This document shows, in pieces, positions 25,946-34,509 of a stretch of 64,000 nucleotides of DNA (position 1 is its first letter; the number at the start of each line of letters is the position of its first letter). Under the pieces are notes generated by a model. The model did not search any database and was not told the DNA's origin. It saw only the letters and a list, made by a program, of their open reading frames with translations. The DNA is from UBA5189 sp040389445. GTDB taxonomy: Bacteria > Chloroflexota > Limnocylindria > Limnocylindrales > CSP1-4. The stretch covers positions 248,001 to 312,000 of the forward strand of contig JAZJZX010000002.1 of the NCBI GenBank assembly GCA_040389445.1. The letters run 5' to 3'. A program made the position numbers and the translations under genes.

Positions 25946-27631
25946 ATGCCCAAGCGCACCAGACCAGAACCAGAAGGAACGCCACTCCGGATCATCCCGC
26001 TCGGCGGGGTGGGGGAGATCGGCAAGAACATGTACGTGTTCGAGTACGGCGACGACATCATCGTCATCGACTGCGGCCTGATGTTCCCCGACGAGGAGAT
26101 GTTCGGCATCGACCTCGTCATTCCCGACATCACCTATCTAAAGGAACGCCGCGCGAACGTCAAGGCGTTCGTGATCACCCACGCCCATGAGGACCACGTC
26201 GGCGCGCTGCCGTATGTGCTCCCGGAGTTCCCCGGCGTGCCCGTCTATGCGTCAAAGCTGGCGCGGGGACTGCTCGGCAACAAGGTCAAGGAGCACAAGC
26301 TCCACAACAACCCGCTCATCCCCCTCGAGCCCGGGGACGAGATCCAGATTGGACCGTTCGGCATCGCCCCGTTCCGTGTCGGTCACTCGATCCCGGACGC
26401 CATGGGGATTGCCCTCCGCACCCCCGTCGGCATCGTGATCCACACGGGTGACTTCAAGTTCGACCACACCCCCGTCGACGGACGCCTGTCCGACTTCCAT
26501 ATCCTCGCCCGGTTCGGGGAAGAGGGCGTCATCTGCCTCCTGTCCGACTCGACCCGCGCCGAGAATCCCGGCTACACGCCGTCCGAGCGGACCGTGGGGG
26601 AAGCGTTCCGGGAGATCATGGAGCCGCTCGACGGCCGGGTCATCGTGGCGACCTTTGCCAGCAACATCGCCCGCGTGCAGCAGGTCCTCGACGCGGCCGC
26701 CCAGTTCGACCGCAAGGTCAGCGTCATCGGCCGATCGATGGAACAGAACTTCCGGATTGCCACCGATCTGGGCTATCTCACCCACGAACCCGGGCGTATC
26801 GTGCCCAAGGACCGACTCAACGAAATCCCGGACGACCAGCTCGTGATCTGCACCACGGGTGCCCAGGGCGAGCCGATGGCCGGCCTGGCCCGCATGGCGA
26901 ACCGCGATCACCGGTTCGTGGAGATCCGCGCCGGCGACACCGTCATCGTGAGCGCCAGCCCGATCCCGGGCAACGAGGAATACGTCAGCCGGACGATCGA
27001 CAACCTCTTCAAGGCCGGCGCGAATGTCTTCTATCACACCATCAAGCGTGCCCATGTGTCCGGCCACGCCAGTCAGGAGGAGCTGAAGCTGATGCTCGGC
27101 CTGACCAAGCCGAAGCACTTCATCCCGATCCACGGCGAGTTCAGGATGCAGGTCCAGCACGGCCGCCTGGCCATTGAGACCGGTGTCCTGCCGGACAACG
27201 TGTTCATCATCGAGAACGGCCAGCCGATCGAGTTCCTCGCCGACGGGACGGCTCGACGGGCCGCGCCGGTTCCGGCCGGCTATGTCTTCGTGGACGGACT
27301 GTCCGTGGGCGAGGTCGGCGACGTGGTGCTCCGCGATCGTCGCGCGCTGGCCAACGACGGCATGTTCATGATCGTCGTCACCGTGGACAAGCAGCGCGGC
27401 ACCGTGATCGGCCGGCCGGAGATCATCACCCGCGGGTTCATCCACGGCGCGGAGCATGATCGAGTCGTCGAGGCCGCCGTCGAGCGGGTCATCGCGTCCG
27501 TGGAGACACCCGGCGACCACATCAGCGAGATCGCCCTGCTCAAGACCCAGATCAAGGACGGCGTGTCGCGGTATCTGTACGAGCAGACGAAGCGTCGCCC
27601 GATGGTCTTCCCGGTGGTGGTCGAGGTCTGA
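25946..27631 (+). CDS. rnj: ribonuclease J
   Basis: Metallo-beta-lactamase/beta-CASP nuclease with 5'-3' exo and endo activity on RNA, central to mRNA turnover where RNase E is absent. Motifs: IDCGLMFP, the zinc site THAHEDHVGALPY near residue 75, HTGDFKFD, SDSTRAENPG, the beta-CASP region with ATFASNIARVQQ, and HVSGHASQEEL, then the C-terminal KHFIPIHGEFR. Length 561 is typical. It lies just after the glycosylase gene and three bases before ftsK, and it complements the unusual PNPase in RNA decay. Confidence 0.96.
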   Translation: MPKRTRPEPEGTPLRIIPLGGVGEIGKNMYVFEYGDDIIVIDCGLMFPDEEMFGIDLVIPDITYLKERRANVKAFVITHAHEDHVGALPYVLPEFPGVPVYASKLARGLLGNKVKEHKLHNNPLIPLEPGDEIQIGPFGIAPFRVGHSIPDAMGIALRTPVGIVIHTGDFKFDHTPVDGRLSDFHILARFGEEGVICLLSDSTRAENPGYTPSERTVGEAFREIMEPLDGRVIVATFASNIARVQQVLDAAAQFDRKVSVIGRSMEQNFRIATDLGYLTHEPGRIVPKDRLNEIPDDQLVICTTGAQGEPMAGLARMANRDHRFVEIRAGDTVIVSASPIPGNEEYVSRTIDNLFKAGANVFYHTIKRAHVSGHASQEELKLMLGLTKPKHFIPIHGEFRMQVQHGRLAIETGVLPDNVFIIENGQPIEFLADGTARRAAPVPAGYVFVDGLSVGEVGDVVLRDRRALANDGMFMIVVTVDKQRGTVIGRPEIITRGFIHGAEHDRVVEAAVERVIASVETPGDHISEIALLKTQIKDGVSRYLYEQTKRRPMVFPVVVEV

Positions 27632-27633
27632 GC

Positions 27634-30009
27634 GTGGCGAATCGCCGACGAGCTGCACCCCGCCGCTCACGCCGCCGATCCGGCTTCGCCCTGCCCCGCC
27701 TTGATCTTCCGGCCGTCAATCCGGAAGTGGCGCGCTCGATCATCGGGATCATGCTGCTGGTCCTCGGAGCCGTCACGCTCATCGCCCTGGTCCTGCCCGG
27801 CCAGGGACGGCTGACCGACTGGTGGATCGGGTCGGTTGGACCGTGGTTCGGCAGCCTTCGGTGGCTGCTGCCGTTCCTGCTCCTTGGGGCGGGCTGGTAC
27901 CTGGAGTGGGGACCGGGCACGCGGCCGCAATCGGGTTGGGGCGTTACGATCGTCGGCCTGGTGGTCGCCTACATCGCGACGCTGGGCGCCGTGCAGGTCA
28001 CGGGCGTCTGGAGTGGCGGCAAGCTGGGCCGGTTCCTGGAAGATCTGCTGGTCGACCCGGTGACGGCTCCCGGCGCCTTCGTCCTGCTCGTCGCGATCGC
28101 CGCGGTGGGCGTCATGCTGGCGTTCAACCTCCCGCTGCGCGACCTCGTCCGGCCCGGCACACGGGCGGCCCGCTGGCTCGGGACGACCGTGTCGGCCTCG
28201 ATGCAGCGTGAGGCGCGCCAGGACCAATTCGGGCGTGACACGGGCCGGGCCACGGCTGGAAGCACGGATCGAACCGCCGCTGGCCGTTCCGCCTCGCGGG
28301 CGGGACGCGTCGCGGTCTCCGGTGCCGCCTCGAGCGGACAGACGGGCATCTGGGGCGGCGACGAGCCGGAGCGCATTCCCGCGGGTGTTCCCTCCCAGGC
28401 TCCGACATCGGCGACGTTTGCCCCGGCCCGGAACGGGAACGCGGTTTCCGAGGGCGGCAACGGCGCGTCGGTCGGCACTCCGGGCGTCCGGGCCCTCCGC
28501 GACCCCGACGACATCACGGATGCGTCCGATTCGCCGCCCACGCGCGAACGGCGCGAATACGTCCTGCCGCCGCTTGGTCTTCTCGACCTTGCACTCGAGC
28601 CGCTCGTTTCGGGAGGCGAGTCCGATGCCCTCCATCGCCGGAACGAGGAAATCATCGTCAAGAAGCTCGCCAGCTTCGACATACCGGCCCAGATCATCGG
28701 GCGGAATGCCGGCCCGGTCGTGACCCAGTACGAGGTCCAGCCGGCGCCGCACGTGAAAGTGAGCCGGATCGAGGGCCTCTCGGACGACCTTGCCATGGCG
28801 CTCGCGGCCCGATCGCTCAGGATCGAGGCGCCGATCCCCGGCAAGAGCGCCGTGGGTATCGAGATTCCCAACAAGGACTTCAACATCGTCGCCCTGCGCG
28901 GGATCCTGGAGTCGGTGGACTTCGCGAGCACCGGGACGTCCCGTCTCACCTTTGCCCTCGGACGCGACGTGGCTGGTCGGGCGCAGGCCGTCGACCTCGC
29001 CAAGATGCCCCACCTCCTGATCGCCGGCGCCACAGGCTCGGGCAAGAGCGTCATGGTCAACGCCCTCATCACGAGCCTCCTGTGCAACTCGACACCCGAC
29101 GACGTGCGGATGATCCTGATGGACCTGAAGCGCGTGGAGCTGGCCTCGTACAACGGCCTGCCGCATCTCCTCGTCCCGGTGATCACGGAGCCGGAACGGG
29201 CCAAGGCGGCGCTCAAGTGGGCCGTCAACGAGATGGAGGGCCGCTATCGGCGCTTCGCCGGGGCCAGCGCCCGCAACATCCGGGGCTACAACGACACGCG
29301 TGCCGATCCAGCCGATCGCATGCCGTACATCGTCGTGGTCATCGACGAGCTCGCGGACCTGATGATGCGAGAGGGCAAGAATGTCGAGGACCCGATCGTC
29401 CGCCTGGCCCAGAAGGCCCGGGCCACCGGCATCCACATGGTCCTCGCCACACAGCGCCCGTCGGTCAATGTCGTGACGGGCCTGATCAAGGCGAACTTCC
29501 CGAGCCGCATCGCCTTCGCCATGGCGTCGCAGATCGACTCGCGCACCATCCTGGATTCCCCCGGTGCCGAGGACCTCATCGGGCGAGGGGACATGCTCTA
29601 CCAGCCCTCGGACCTGCCGCGCCCGATGCGTCTGCAGGGAGTCTTCGTCTCCGATGTCGAGATCGGCCGGATCTGCGACCACTGGCGCGGCCAGATCGAC
29701 GATCCGCACTACGACATGGCCATCGTCGAGAGTGACGAGGACTCCACCGGACAGGTCGAGGATCTCTCCGATCAGGATGCCGATCGTCTCCTACCGGACG
29801 CCGTGAACGTGATCCGGGAGTACGATCGAGCCTCGGCCTCGCTCCTGCAGCGCCGCCTGAAGATCGGCTACGCACGGGCGGCGCGGATCGTCGATCAGCT
29901 GCAGGAACGCGGCTACATCGGCGCATTCGATGGCTCGAACGCCCGTGTGGTCCTCCGACGCGAGGATCCCGTGGCCGAGCCGGATGTCGACATGATCGGG
30001 GATGACTGA
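27634..30009 (+). CDS. ftsK: DNA translocase FtsK/SpoIIIE
   Basis: ATP-driven pump that clears and resolves chromosome DNA at the septum. The N-terminus has four hydrophobic segments (about residues 30-170), then a Gly/Ser/Ala linker. The motor follows: LIAGATGSGKSVMVN (Walker A, near residue 465), MDLKRVELASYNGLPHL, VVVIDELADLMM (Walker B, near 567), and ATQRPSVNVVTG. The gamma domain (SASLLQRRLKIGYARAARI) near residue 730 should read KOPS-like sequences. Length 791 fits SpoIIIE. The GTG start directly follows RNase J. Confidence 0.96.
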   Translation: MANRRRAAPRRSRRRSGFALPRLDLPAVNPEVARSIIGIMLLVLGAVTLIALVLPGQGRLTDWWIGSVGPWFGSLRWLLPFLLLGAGWYLEWGPGTRPQSGWGVTIVGLVVAYIATLGAVQVTGVWSGGKLGRFLEDLLVDPVTAPGAFVLLVAIAAVGVMLAFNLPLRDLVRPGTRAARWLGTTVSASMQREARQDQFGRDTGRATAGSTDRTAAGRSASRAGRVAVSGAASSGQTGIWGGDEPERIPAGVPSQAPTSATFAPARNGNAVSEGGNGASVGTPGVRALRDPDDITDASDSPPTRERREYVLPPLGLLDLALEPLVSGGESDALHRRNEEIIVKKLASFDIPAQIIGRNAGPVVTQYEVQPAPHVKVSRIEGLSDDLAMALAARSLRIEAPIPGKSAVGIEIPNKDFNIVALRGILESVDFASTGTSRLTFALGRDVAGRAQAVDLAKMPHLLIAGATGSGKSVMVNALITSLLCNSTPDDVRMILMDLKRVELASYNGLPHLLVPVITEPERAKAALKWAVNEMEGRYRRFAGASARNIRGYNDTRADPADRMPYIVVVIDELADLMMREGKNVEDPIVRLAQKARATGIHMVLATQRPSVNVVTGLIKANFPSRIAFAMASQIDSRTILDSPGAEDLIGRGDMLYQPSDLPRPMRLQGVFVSDVEIGRICDHWRGQIDDPHYDMAIVESDEDSTGQVEDLSDQDADRLLPDAVNVIREYDRASASLLQRRLKIGYARAARIVDQLQERGYIGAFDGSNARVVLRREDPVAEPDVDMIGDD

Positions 30010-31432
30010 CGACGTGGGCATGAGCGAGGAAGCGCGCCGCTCCCGGGCCGAAACGCGGTCGGCAGCGCGCGGCCGGGAGCGGACCGAGCCGGCGCCCGAC
30101 CCGACACCTTCGCTCCCGGATCGGCTCGCCGGCGCCCGCGAACGCAAGGGCGTCGATCTGTTCCGCGCAGAACGGGACACCAAGATCAGGGCGCGGTACC
30201 TGGCAGCGCTGGAGCGCGGGGATTACCGCGACCTGCCCGGTGCCGTCTATACCAAGGGCTTCCTGCGCAACTACGCGCTGTATCTCGGTCTCGACCCGGA
30301 AGACGTCCTGAGGCAGTGGCGCCGCGAGCGCGGGGATCAGACCCCCACCGAAGCGGTGGTCATCGCGCCGAGGACCATCGTCGAGGCGCCTCGAACGCTG
30401 ACCTTTTCTCCTTCCGTGGTGGTTGCCGCACTCATGACGTTCGGGGTCATCCTGTTCGGCTTCTATCTTGCGGTTCAGCTCCTGAGGTTCGCCAAGCCAC
30501 CGACGCTGGCGGTCACGAATCCGGCGAGCGCGGTCGTCGAGGTGGACGAATCGACGACGTCATTCGTCATCACGGGCTCGTCCTCACCGGGCGCGACCGT
30601 CACGGTCTCGATCCCGGGTCAGACGCAGCCTCGGCGGGTCACGGCACTCTCGGACGGCTCGTGGAGCGTGACGGTTGACCTTCGACGCGGAACGAACCAG
30701 TTCGACATCGATGCGGTGGATCCCGAGACGGGCAAGCCGACCGAAACGCCTCAGAAGGTGATCATCAAGGTTCCCTACCTGGTGATCCAGGCTCCGACAC
30801 TCACGGTGACCCAACCCCAGGACGGCGCGACCTATGAGAACGGCGCGATCCCGGTGGAGGGCACCACGTCGAACGCCCAGAACGTGGTCGTCACGGCCAG
30901 GTACCTCGGGGCCCCCGGCGGAACGCCGCCGGCGGCAACGCCGACGCCCGATCCAACGGCAACGCCGGCGCCCGGCGCGAGTGCCGAGCCGCCCGGGGGC
31001 GCCAACACGGTTTCCGTCACGGTGGGGGACGACGGTTCGTTCACGACGCCCCTCGAACTCACCGAAGGGAGCTGGTCGATCCAGATCACCGCTACCTCGC
31101 CGGAAGGAAAGACGACGTCACTCGCCCGCACCGTCACCGTTGCCTATACGGGCGTCAACCTCGTGGTTTCGATCGTCGGCGGGGACGCCTGGATCAAGGT
31201 CTGGGTGGATGGCGTGCTCGACCCGTCGATCTCGGCCAGTGGCAAGGTGTTCTCCAACGGGAGGACGCTCACCTTCACGGGCAAGACTTCGGTGGAGGTG
31301 CGGAGCGGATCGTCCGGCTTCACGCAGTTCACGCTGAACGGCGTCTCGTTGGGCGCGCTCGGTCGACCGGGGATCCCGGAAACCTGGCGATTCGAGCCGC
31401 CGGCGCCCCCCACGCTGACCCAGCGCCGCTGA
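30002..31432 (+). CDS. RodZ-like HTH membrane protein
   Basis: An N-terminal helix-turn-helix of the RodZ type (LAGARERKGVDLFRAERDTKI, then YLAALERGDYRDLPGAVYTKGFLRNYA) is followed by a single membrane span near residues 135-155, two Ig-like beta domains (VTNPASAVVEVDESTTSFVI; LTVTQPQDGATYENGAIPVEG), a Pro/Thr/Ala linker and a C-terminal DUF4115-type domain. RodZ links MreB to the elongasome. The two Ig-like modules are more than E. coli RodZ has. It overlaps ftsK by eight bases; ATG 30020 is a second possible start. Confidence 0.82.
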   Translation: MTDDVGMSEEARRSRAETRSAARGRERTEPAPDPTPSLPDRLAGARERKGVDLFRAERDTKIRARYLAALERGDYRDLPGAVYTKGFLRNYALYLGLDPEDVLRQWRRERGDQTPTEAVVIAPRTIVEAPRTLTFSPSVVVAALMTFGVILFGFYLAVQLLRFAKPPTLAVTNPASAVVEVDESTTSFVITGSSSPGATVTVSIPGQTQPRRVTALSDGSWSVTVDLRRGTNQFDIDAVDPETGKPTETPQKVIIKVPYLVIQAPTLTVTQPQDGATYENGAIPVEGTTSNAQNVVVTARYLGAPGGTPPAATPTPDPTATPAPGASAEPPGGANTVSVTVGDDGSFTTPLELTEGSWSIQITATSPEGKTTSLARTVTVAYTGVNLVVSIVGGDAWIKVWVDGVLDPSISASGKVFSNGRTLTFTGKTSVEVRSGSSGFTQFTLNGVSLGALGRPGIPETWRFEPPAPPTLTQRR

Positions 31433-31438
31433 CGCGCC

Positions 31439-31948
31439 ATGGCTGATGCGGAGCTCCTCGCGCTGGCAGGGCGCCTGCAGGGCCTCTGCCTCGGTCGTGG
31501 GCTGACCGTGGGACTCGCCGAATCGTGCACCGGCGGCCTCGTGGCGGCAACCCTGACCGAGGTCCCGGGGGCGTCCGGATACTTCCGCGGAGCGATCGTG
31601 GCGTATGCCGACTCCGCCAAGGTCGTGCTGCTGGACGTTCCCGAAGCAACGCTGGCAGCGCATGGGGCCGTGAGCGCCCAGACGGCCCGCGCCATGGCGA
31701 TCGGGGCGCGGGACCGACTGAGGGTATCCGTGGCGGCCTCGGTGACTGGAGTCTCCGGCCCCGACGGCGGGTCGGATGAGAAACCCGTGGGTCTCACCTA
31801 CATCGGGCTTGCCGAGGCCGGGTTCGCGGATGTTCGGCGCCACCTCTGGACCGGCGATCGCGCGGCCAATCGGCACGATACGGTCCGGGCCACCTTGCGC
31901 TGGCTGATCGAGCATGTCGAGACGCTGACCGCGGACGGCGACGCGTGA
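31439..31948 (+). CDS. pncC: nicotinamide-nucleotide amidohydrolase (PncC/CinA-C)
   Basis: Deamidates nicotinamide mononucleotide to recycle pyridine nucleotide. This is the stand-alone CinA C-terminal domain, 169 residues, without the molybdopterin-binding half. Conserved blocks: LAESCTGGLVAATLTEVPGAS, GAIVAYADSAKV, and SVTGVSGPDGGSDEKPVG. It starts six bases after the RodZ-like gene, a frequent neighbour order in Gram-positive genomes, and overlaps murC by ATGA... the junction reads GTGACG with a four-base overlap. Confidence 0.93.
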   Translation: MADAELLALAGRLQGLCLGRGLTVGLAESCTGGLVAATLTEVPGASGYFRGAIVAYADSAKVVLLDVPEATLAAHGAVSAQTARAMAIGARDRLRVSVAASVTGVSGPDGGSDEKPVGLTYIGLAEAGFADVRRHLWTGDRAANRHDTVRATLRWLIEHVETLTADGDA

Positions 31949-33507
31949 CGCGGTCCGCTGCAGAGATCGGATCGGGCCTCGCGCCGGTCCGGAAGGCGCG
32001 GCCGATCGTCCCGGGCGAGCGGATCCACGTCGTCGGAATCGCCGGCGCCGGCGCATCGGCCGCCGCGCTCCTCGCACGTGCCGCCGGCGCCGAGGTGAGC
32101 GGTTGCGATCCGGGAGGTCCGTCGCCCTATTCACCGGCGGTGGAGAGCGCCGGCATCTCCACGGACTGGCGGCACGACGCGGCCCACGTGACCGTCGGCC
32201 GCCCACCCTCCAGGCTCGCCGTCACCAAGGCGCTGACCGCGGTGACCCCGGACCATGTCGAGCTGCGCGCGGCAACATCGGCCGGCATCCCGGTTGAGTC
32301 GTGGCAGCAGGTCGTTGCGGATGCCGCCGTGGGCAAACGGCTGGTGGCCGTGGCCGGGACGCATGGCAAGAGCACCACGAGCGGCTGGCTGGTTCACACC
32401 CTCGCCCACGCCGGGATGGATCCCTCGGCGTTCGTCGGCGCCCTGCTGCCGCCGAGCGTGACCCGGGCCGGGGCTGCGACCGCCCGCGTCGGGACCGGCG
32501 AGGTGTTCGTGGTGGAAGCCGACGAATATGCGGGAAACTTCGATGCCTTCGTGCCCGACGTCGCAGTCCTGACCAGCGTCGAGTGGGATCACCCCGATGT
32601 CTTCCCCGATCTCGCCGCAGTGCAGGCCGCCTTCGCGACGTGGATCCGCCACATGCCCGGCGGCGCGACCCTGGTGGCCAATGTCGGGGATGCCGGCGTG
32701 GAGGCGCTGCTGAGCTCGATTGCGCCAACGCTGTCCCTCCGGGTGATTGCCTATGCCTTGACCGACGTCCCGCCGGAGCGCGGCGGGTACCTCCGCGGCA
32801 TTGCCGCCCAGTACGCGACGGCCGTGGGTCCGGCGATCGGGCTCCTCGGCCGCGTGACCGGAGTGACGCCCGCCGGGACCACGATCGAGATCTCCGGACT
32901 CGACCCGCTTGCGGGCCCCGTCGTCGTCCAACTGCCCACTGCCGGACGTCACAACGTGGCCAACGCGCTCGGCGTGGCCGGTGCGGCCGTGACGCTCGGA
33001 CTCGAACCGGCTTCGATCGTCGCCGGGATCGAGACCTTCACGGGGATCGGGCGGCGCCTCGAACGAAAAGGCGAAGCCGCCGGTGTCGTCGTGTATGACG
33101 ACTATGGCCACCATCCGACCGCCATCCGCGAGACCATCGCCGCCGTCCGTCAGCGGGAGCCGGGCCGGAGGCTGTGGGCGGTCCATGAACCCCTGACGTT
33201 CCATCGCACGGCGGCCATGCTGAGTGATCTGGCGGCGGCCCTCGCCGGGGCGGATGCGATCGCGATTGCCGATATCTGGGCGGGCCGCGATCCCGACACG
33301 ACGCTCACGAACTCGGAGGTGCTCGCCACGGCGGTTCGGCGCCTGGTGCCGAACGCTACGGTGGGAGCGCCCGGGTCGGTTGAGACCACCGCCGAGTGGC
33401 TGTCGCGCATGGTGAGGAGCGGCGACGTTGTGCTGGTCATGGGCGGCGGCCACAGCTACCGCATCGGGGAGCTGTTGCTGGAGCATCTCGAGGGGCGCGG
33501 CGGATGA
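31945..33507 (+). CDS. murC: UDP-N-acetylmuramate--L-alanine ligase-like (MurC)
   Basis: Adds L-alanine to UDP-MurNAc with ATP in peptidoglycan synthesis. The three Mur-ligase domains are seen: N-terminal IHVVGIAGAGASAAALL, the ATP site VAGTHGKSTTSGWL near residue 135, VEADEYAGNF, the PTAGRHNVANALG hinge, and the C-terminal YDDYGHHPTAIRETI. Length 520 is somewhat long. It stands apart from any dcw cluster. A Mpl-type murein peptide ligase is an alternative, but the N-terminus fits MurC better. Confidence 0.85.
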   Translation: MTRSAAEIGSGLAPVRKARPIVPGERIHVVGIAGAGASAAALLARAAGAEVSGCDPGGPSPYSPAVESAGISTDWRHDAAHVTVGRPPSRLAVTKALTAVTPDHVELRAATSAGIPVESWQQVVADAAVGKRLVAVAGTHGKSTTSGWLVHTLAHAGMDPSAFVGALLPPSVTRAGAATARVGTGEVFVVEADEYAGNFDAFVPDVAVLTSVEWDHPDVFPDLAAVQAAFATWIRHMPGGATLVANVGDAGVEALLSSIAPTLSLRVIAYALTDVPPERGGYLRGIAAQYATAVGPAIGLLGRVTGVTPAGTTIEISGLDPLAGPVVVQLPTAGRHNVANALGVAGAAVTLGLEPASIVAGIETFTGIGRRLERKGEAAGVVVYDDYGHHPTAIRETIAAVRQREPGRRLWAVHEPLTFHRTAAMLSDLAAALAGADAIAIADIWAGRDPDTTLTNSEVLATAVRRLVPNATVGAPGSVETTAEWLSRMVRSGDVVLVMGGGHSYRIGELLLEHLEGRGG

Positions 33508-33893
33508 CCTCGATCGACCACGCGGCGGCCGGCGAGTTGCTGGATCGGTTCGCGCAGGCCAGGTGTTCGTGGGACGGCGATCGATGGGTGGGCCTGTTCA
33601 CGCCCGACGCCGAGTCCCACCACGACCCCTTCCTGCCGCCGTTCGTGGGCCACAACGACCTTCGAGCCAGCCTTCTCAAGGCCTCGGAATTCGAGGAACA
33701 GGTAGAGTTGACCTTCGAGCGTCACTGGGTCGTCCCACCGACGATCCTGGCAGTCTGGCATGCGAGCCACGTCCACCGACGGACGCGTGCACGCATCCGT
33801 TTCGCCGGGTTCGCGACGTTCGAGATCGCGGACGATGGCCGGATTCGCAAGGCGCGGTTCTGGTACAACCGGCACGAGTCGCCGGTCGAGTAG
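33504..33893 (+). CDS. SnoaL-like (NTF2 fold) protein
   Basis: A 129-residue protein starting in an ATGA overlap with murC. The pattern, an N-terminal helix (AAGELLDRFAQARCSWDGDRWVGLF), then ESHHDPFLPPFVGHNDLRA and beta strands ending RIRKARFWYN, fits the SnoaL/NTF2-like superfamily, which includes cyclases, isomerases and many proteins of unknown role. No active site can be assigned safely. It is co-translated with murC but probably has a separate job. Confidence 0.75.
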   Translation: MTSIDHAAAGELLDRFAQARCSWDGDRWVGLFTPDAESHHDPFLPPFVGHNDLRASLLKASEFEEQVELTFERHWVVPPTILAVWHASHVHRRTRARIRFAGFATFEIADDGRIRKARFWYNRHESPVE

Positions 33894-33910
33894 GGGAGGC
33901 AGGGAGCGAT

Positions 33911-34402
33911 ATGGCCGGAGATGTCTCCTTCGACGTCGTCAGTGAATTCGACGTCATGGAACTGCGAAACGCGCTCGACCAGGTCCGCCGCGAGGTCGGG
34001 CAGCGCTACGACTTCAAGGGTGCGACGGTCGAGATCGAACAGTCGGCCACCGAAATCAACCTGCTCACCGACGACGAGTTCCGGGCGGGTGCCATCAAGG
34101 ATCTCATCGAATCGAAGGCCGTCCGTCGGAACCTGTCGCTCAAGATCTTCGACTGGGGCAAGGTGGAGCCTGCAGGTGGCAACAAGGTGCGCCAGAAGGT
34201 CACCCTGCGCCAGGGCCTGACCGATGACCTCGCCAAGAAGCTCTCGAAGTTGATCCGGGATGAATTCCCGAAGGTCAAATCGCAGATCCAGGGCGATGCG
34301 CTGCGGGTCTCGGGCAAGAACAAGGACGACCTCCAGCGCGTGATCGCTCGACTTCGGGACCTCGATGAGGTCGTTCCATTGCAGTTCCAGAACTACCGCT
34401 GA
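33911..34402 (+). CDS. YajQ family nucleotide-binding protein
   Basis: A 163-residue member of the YajQ family, which binds cyclic di-GMP in Xanthomonas and nucleic acid elsewhere. Family blocks: DVVSEFDVMELRNALDQVRRE, QRYDFKGATVEIE, NLSLKIFDWGKVEPAGGN, and IRDEFPKVKSQIQGDALRVSGKNKDDLQ (regions). I start at ATG 33911, preceded by GGGAG; upstream sequence in the same frame lies within the SnoaL gene. Its role here is unknown; the EAL protein at 43-46 kb shows that this cell handles cyclic di-GMP. Confidence 0.93.
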   Translation: MAGDVSFDVVSEFDVMELRNALDQVRREVGQRYDFKGATVEIEQSATEINLLTDDEFRAGAIKDLIESKAVRRNLSLKIFDWGKVEPAGGNKVRQKVTLRQGLTDDLAKKLSKLIRDEFPKVKSQIQGDALRVSGKNKDDLQRVIARLRDLDEVVPLQFQNYR

Positions 34403-34407
34403 ATTCG

Positions 34408-34509
34408 ATGATGCCCGGAGCGCGCTTCAGCCGCCTCATTGTCGGACTCGTCGCCATCATCCTGATCCTGAGCATGCTCCTCGGCGCCCTCCCGACGACG
34501 GGGCTGTGA
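34408..34509 (+). CDS. small single-span membrane peptide
   Basis: A 33-residue reading frame: a short basic start (MMPGARFSR), one hydrophobic helix (LIVGLVAIILILSMLLGAL) and four closing residues. Its TGA overlaps the ATG of the next gene, so it would be translationally coupled. The composition (one clean membrane helix with a positive N-terminal side) is unlikely to be chance, but I do not recognise a family. Confidence 0.5.
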   Translation: MMPGARFSRLIVGLVAIILILSMLLGALPTTGL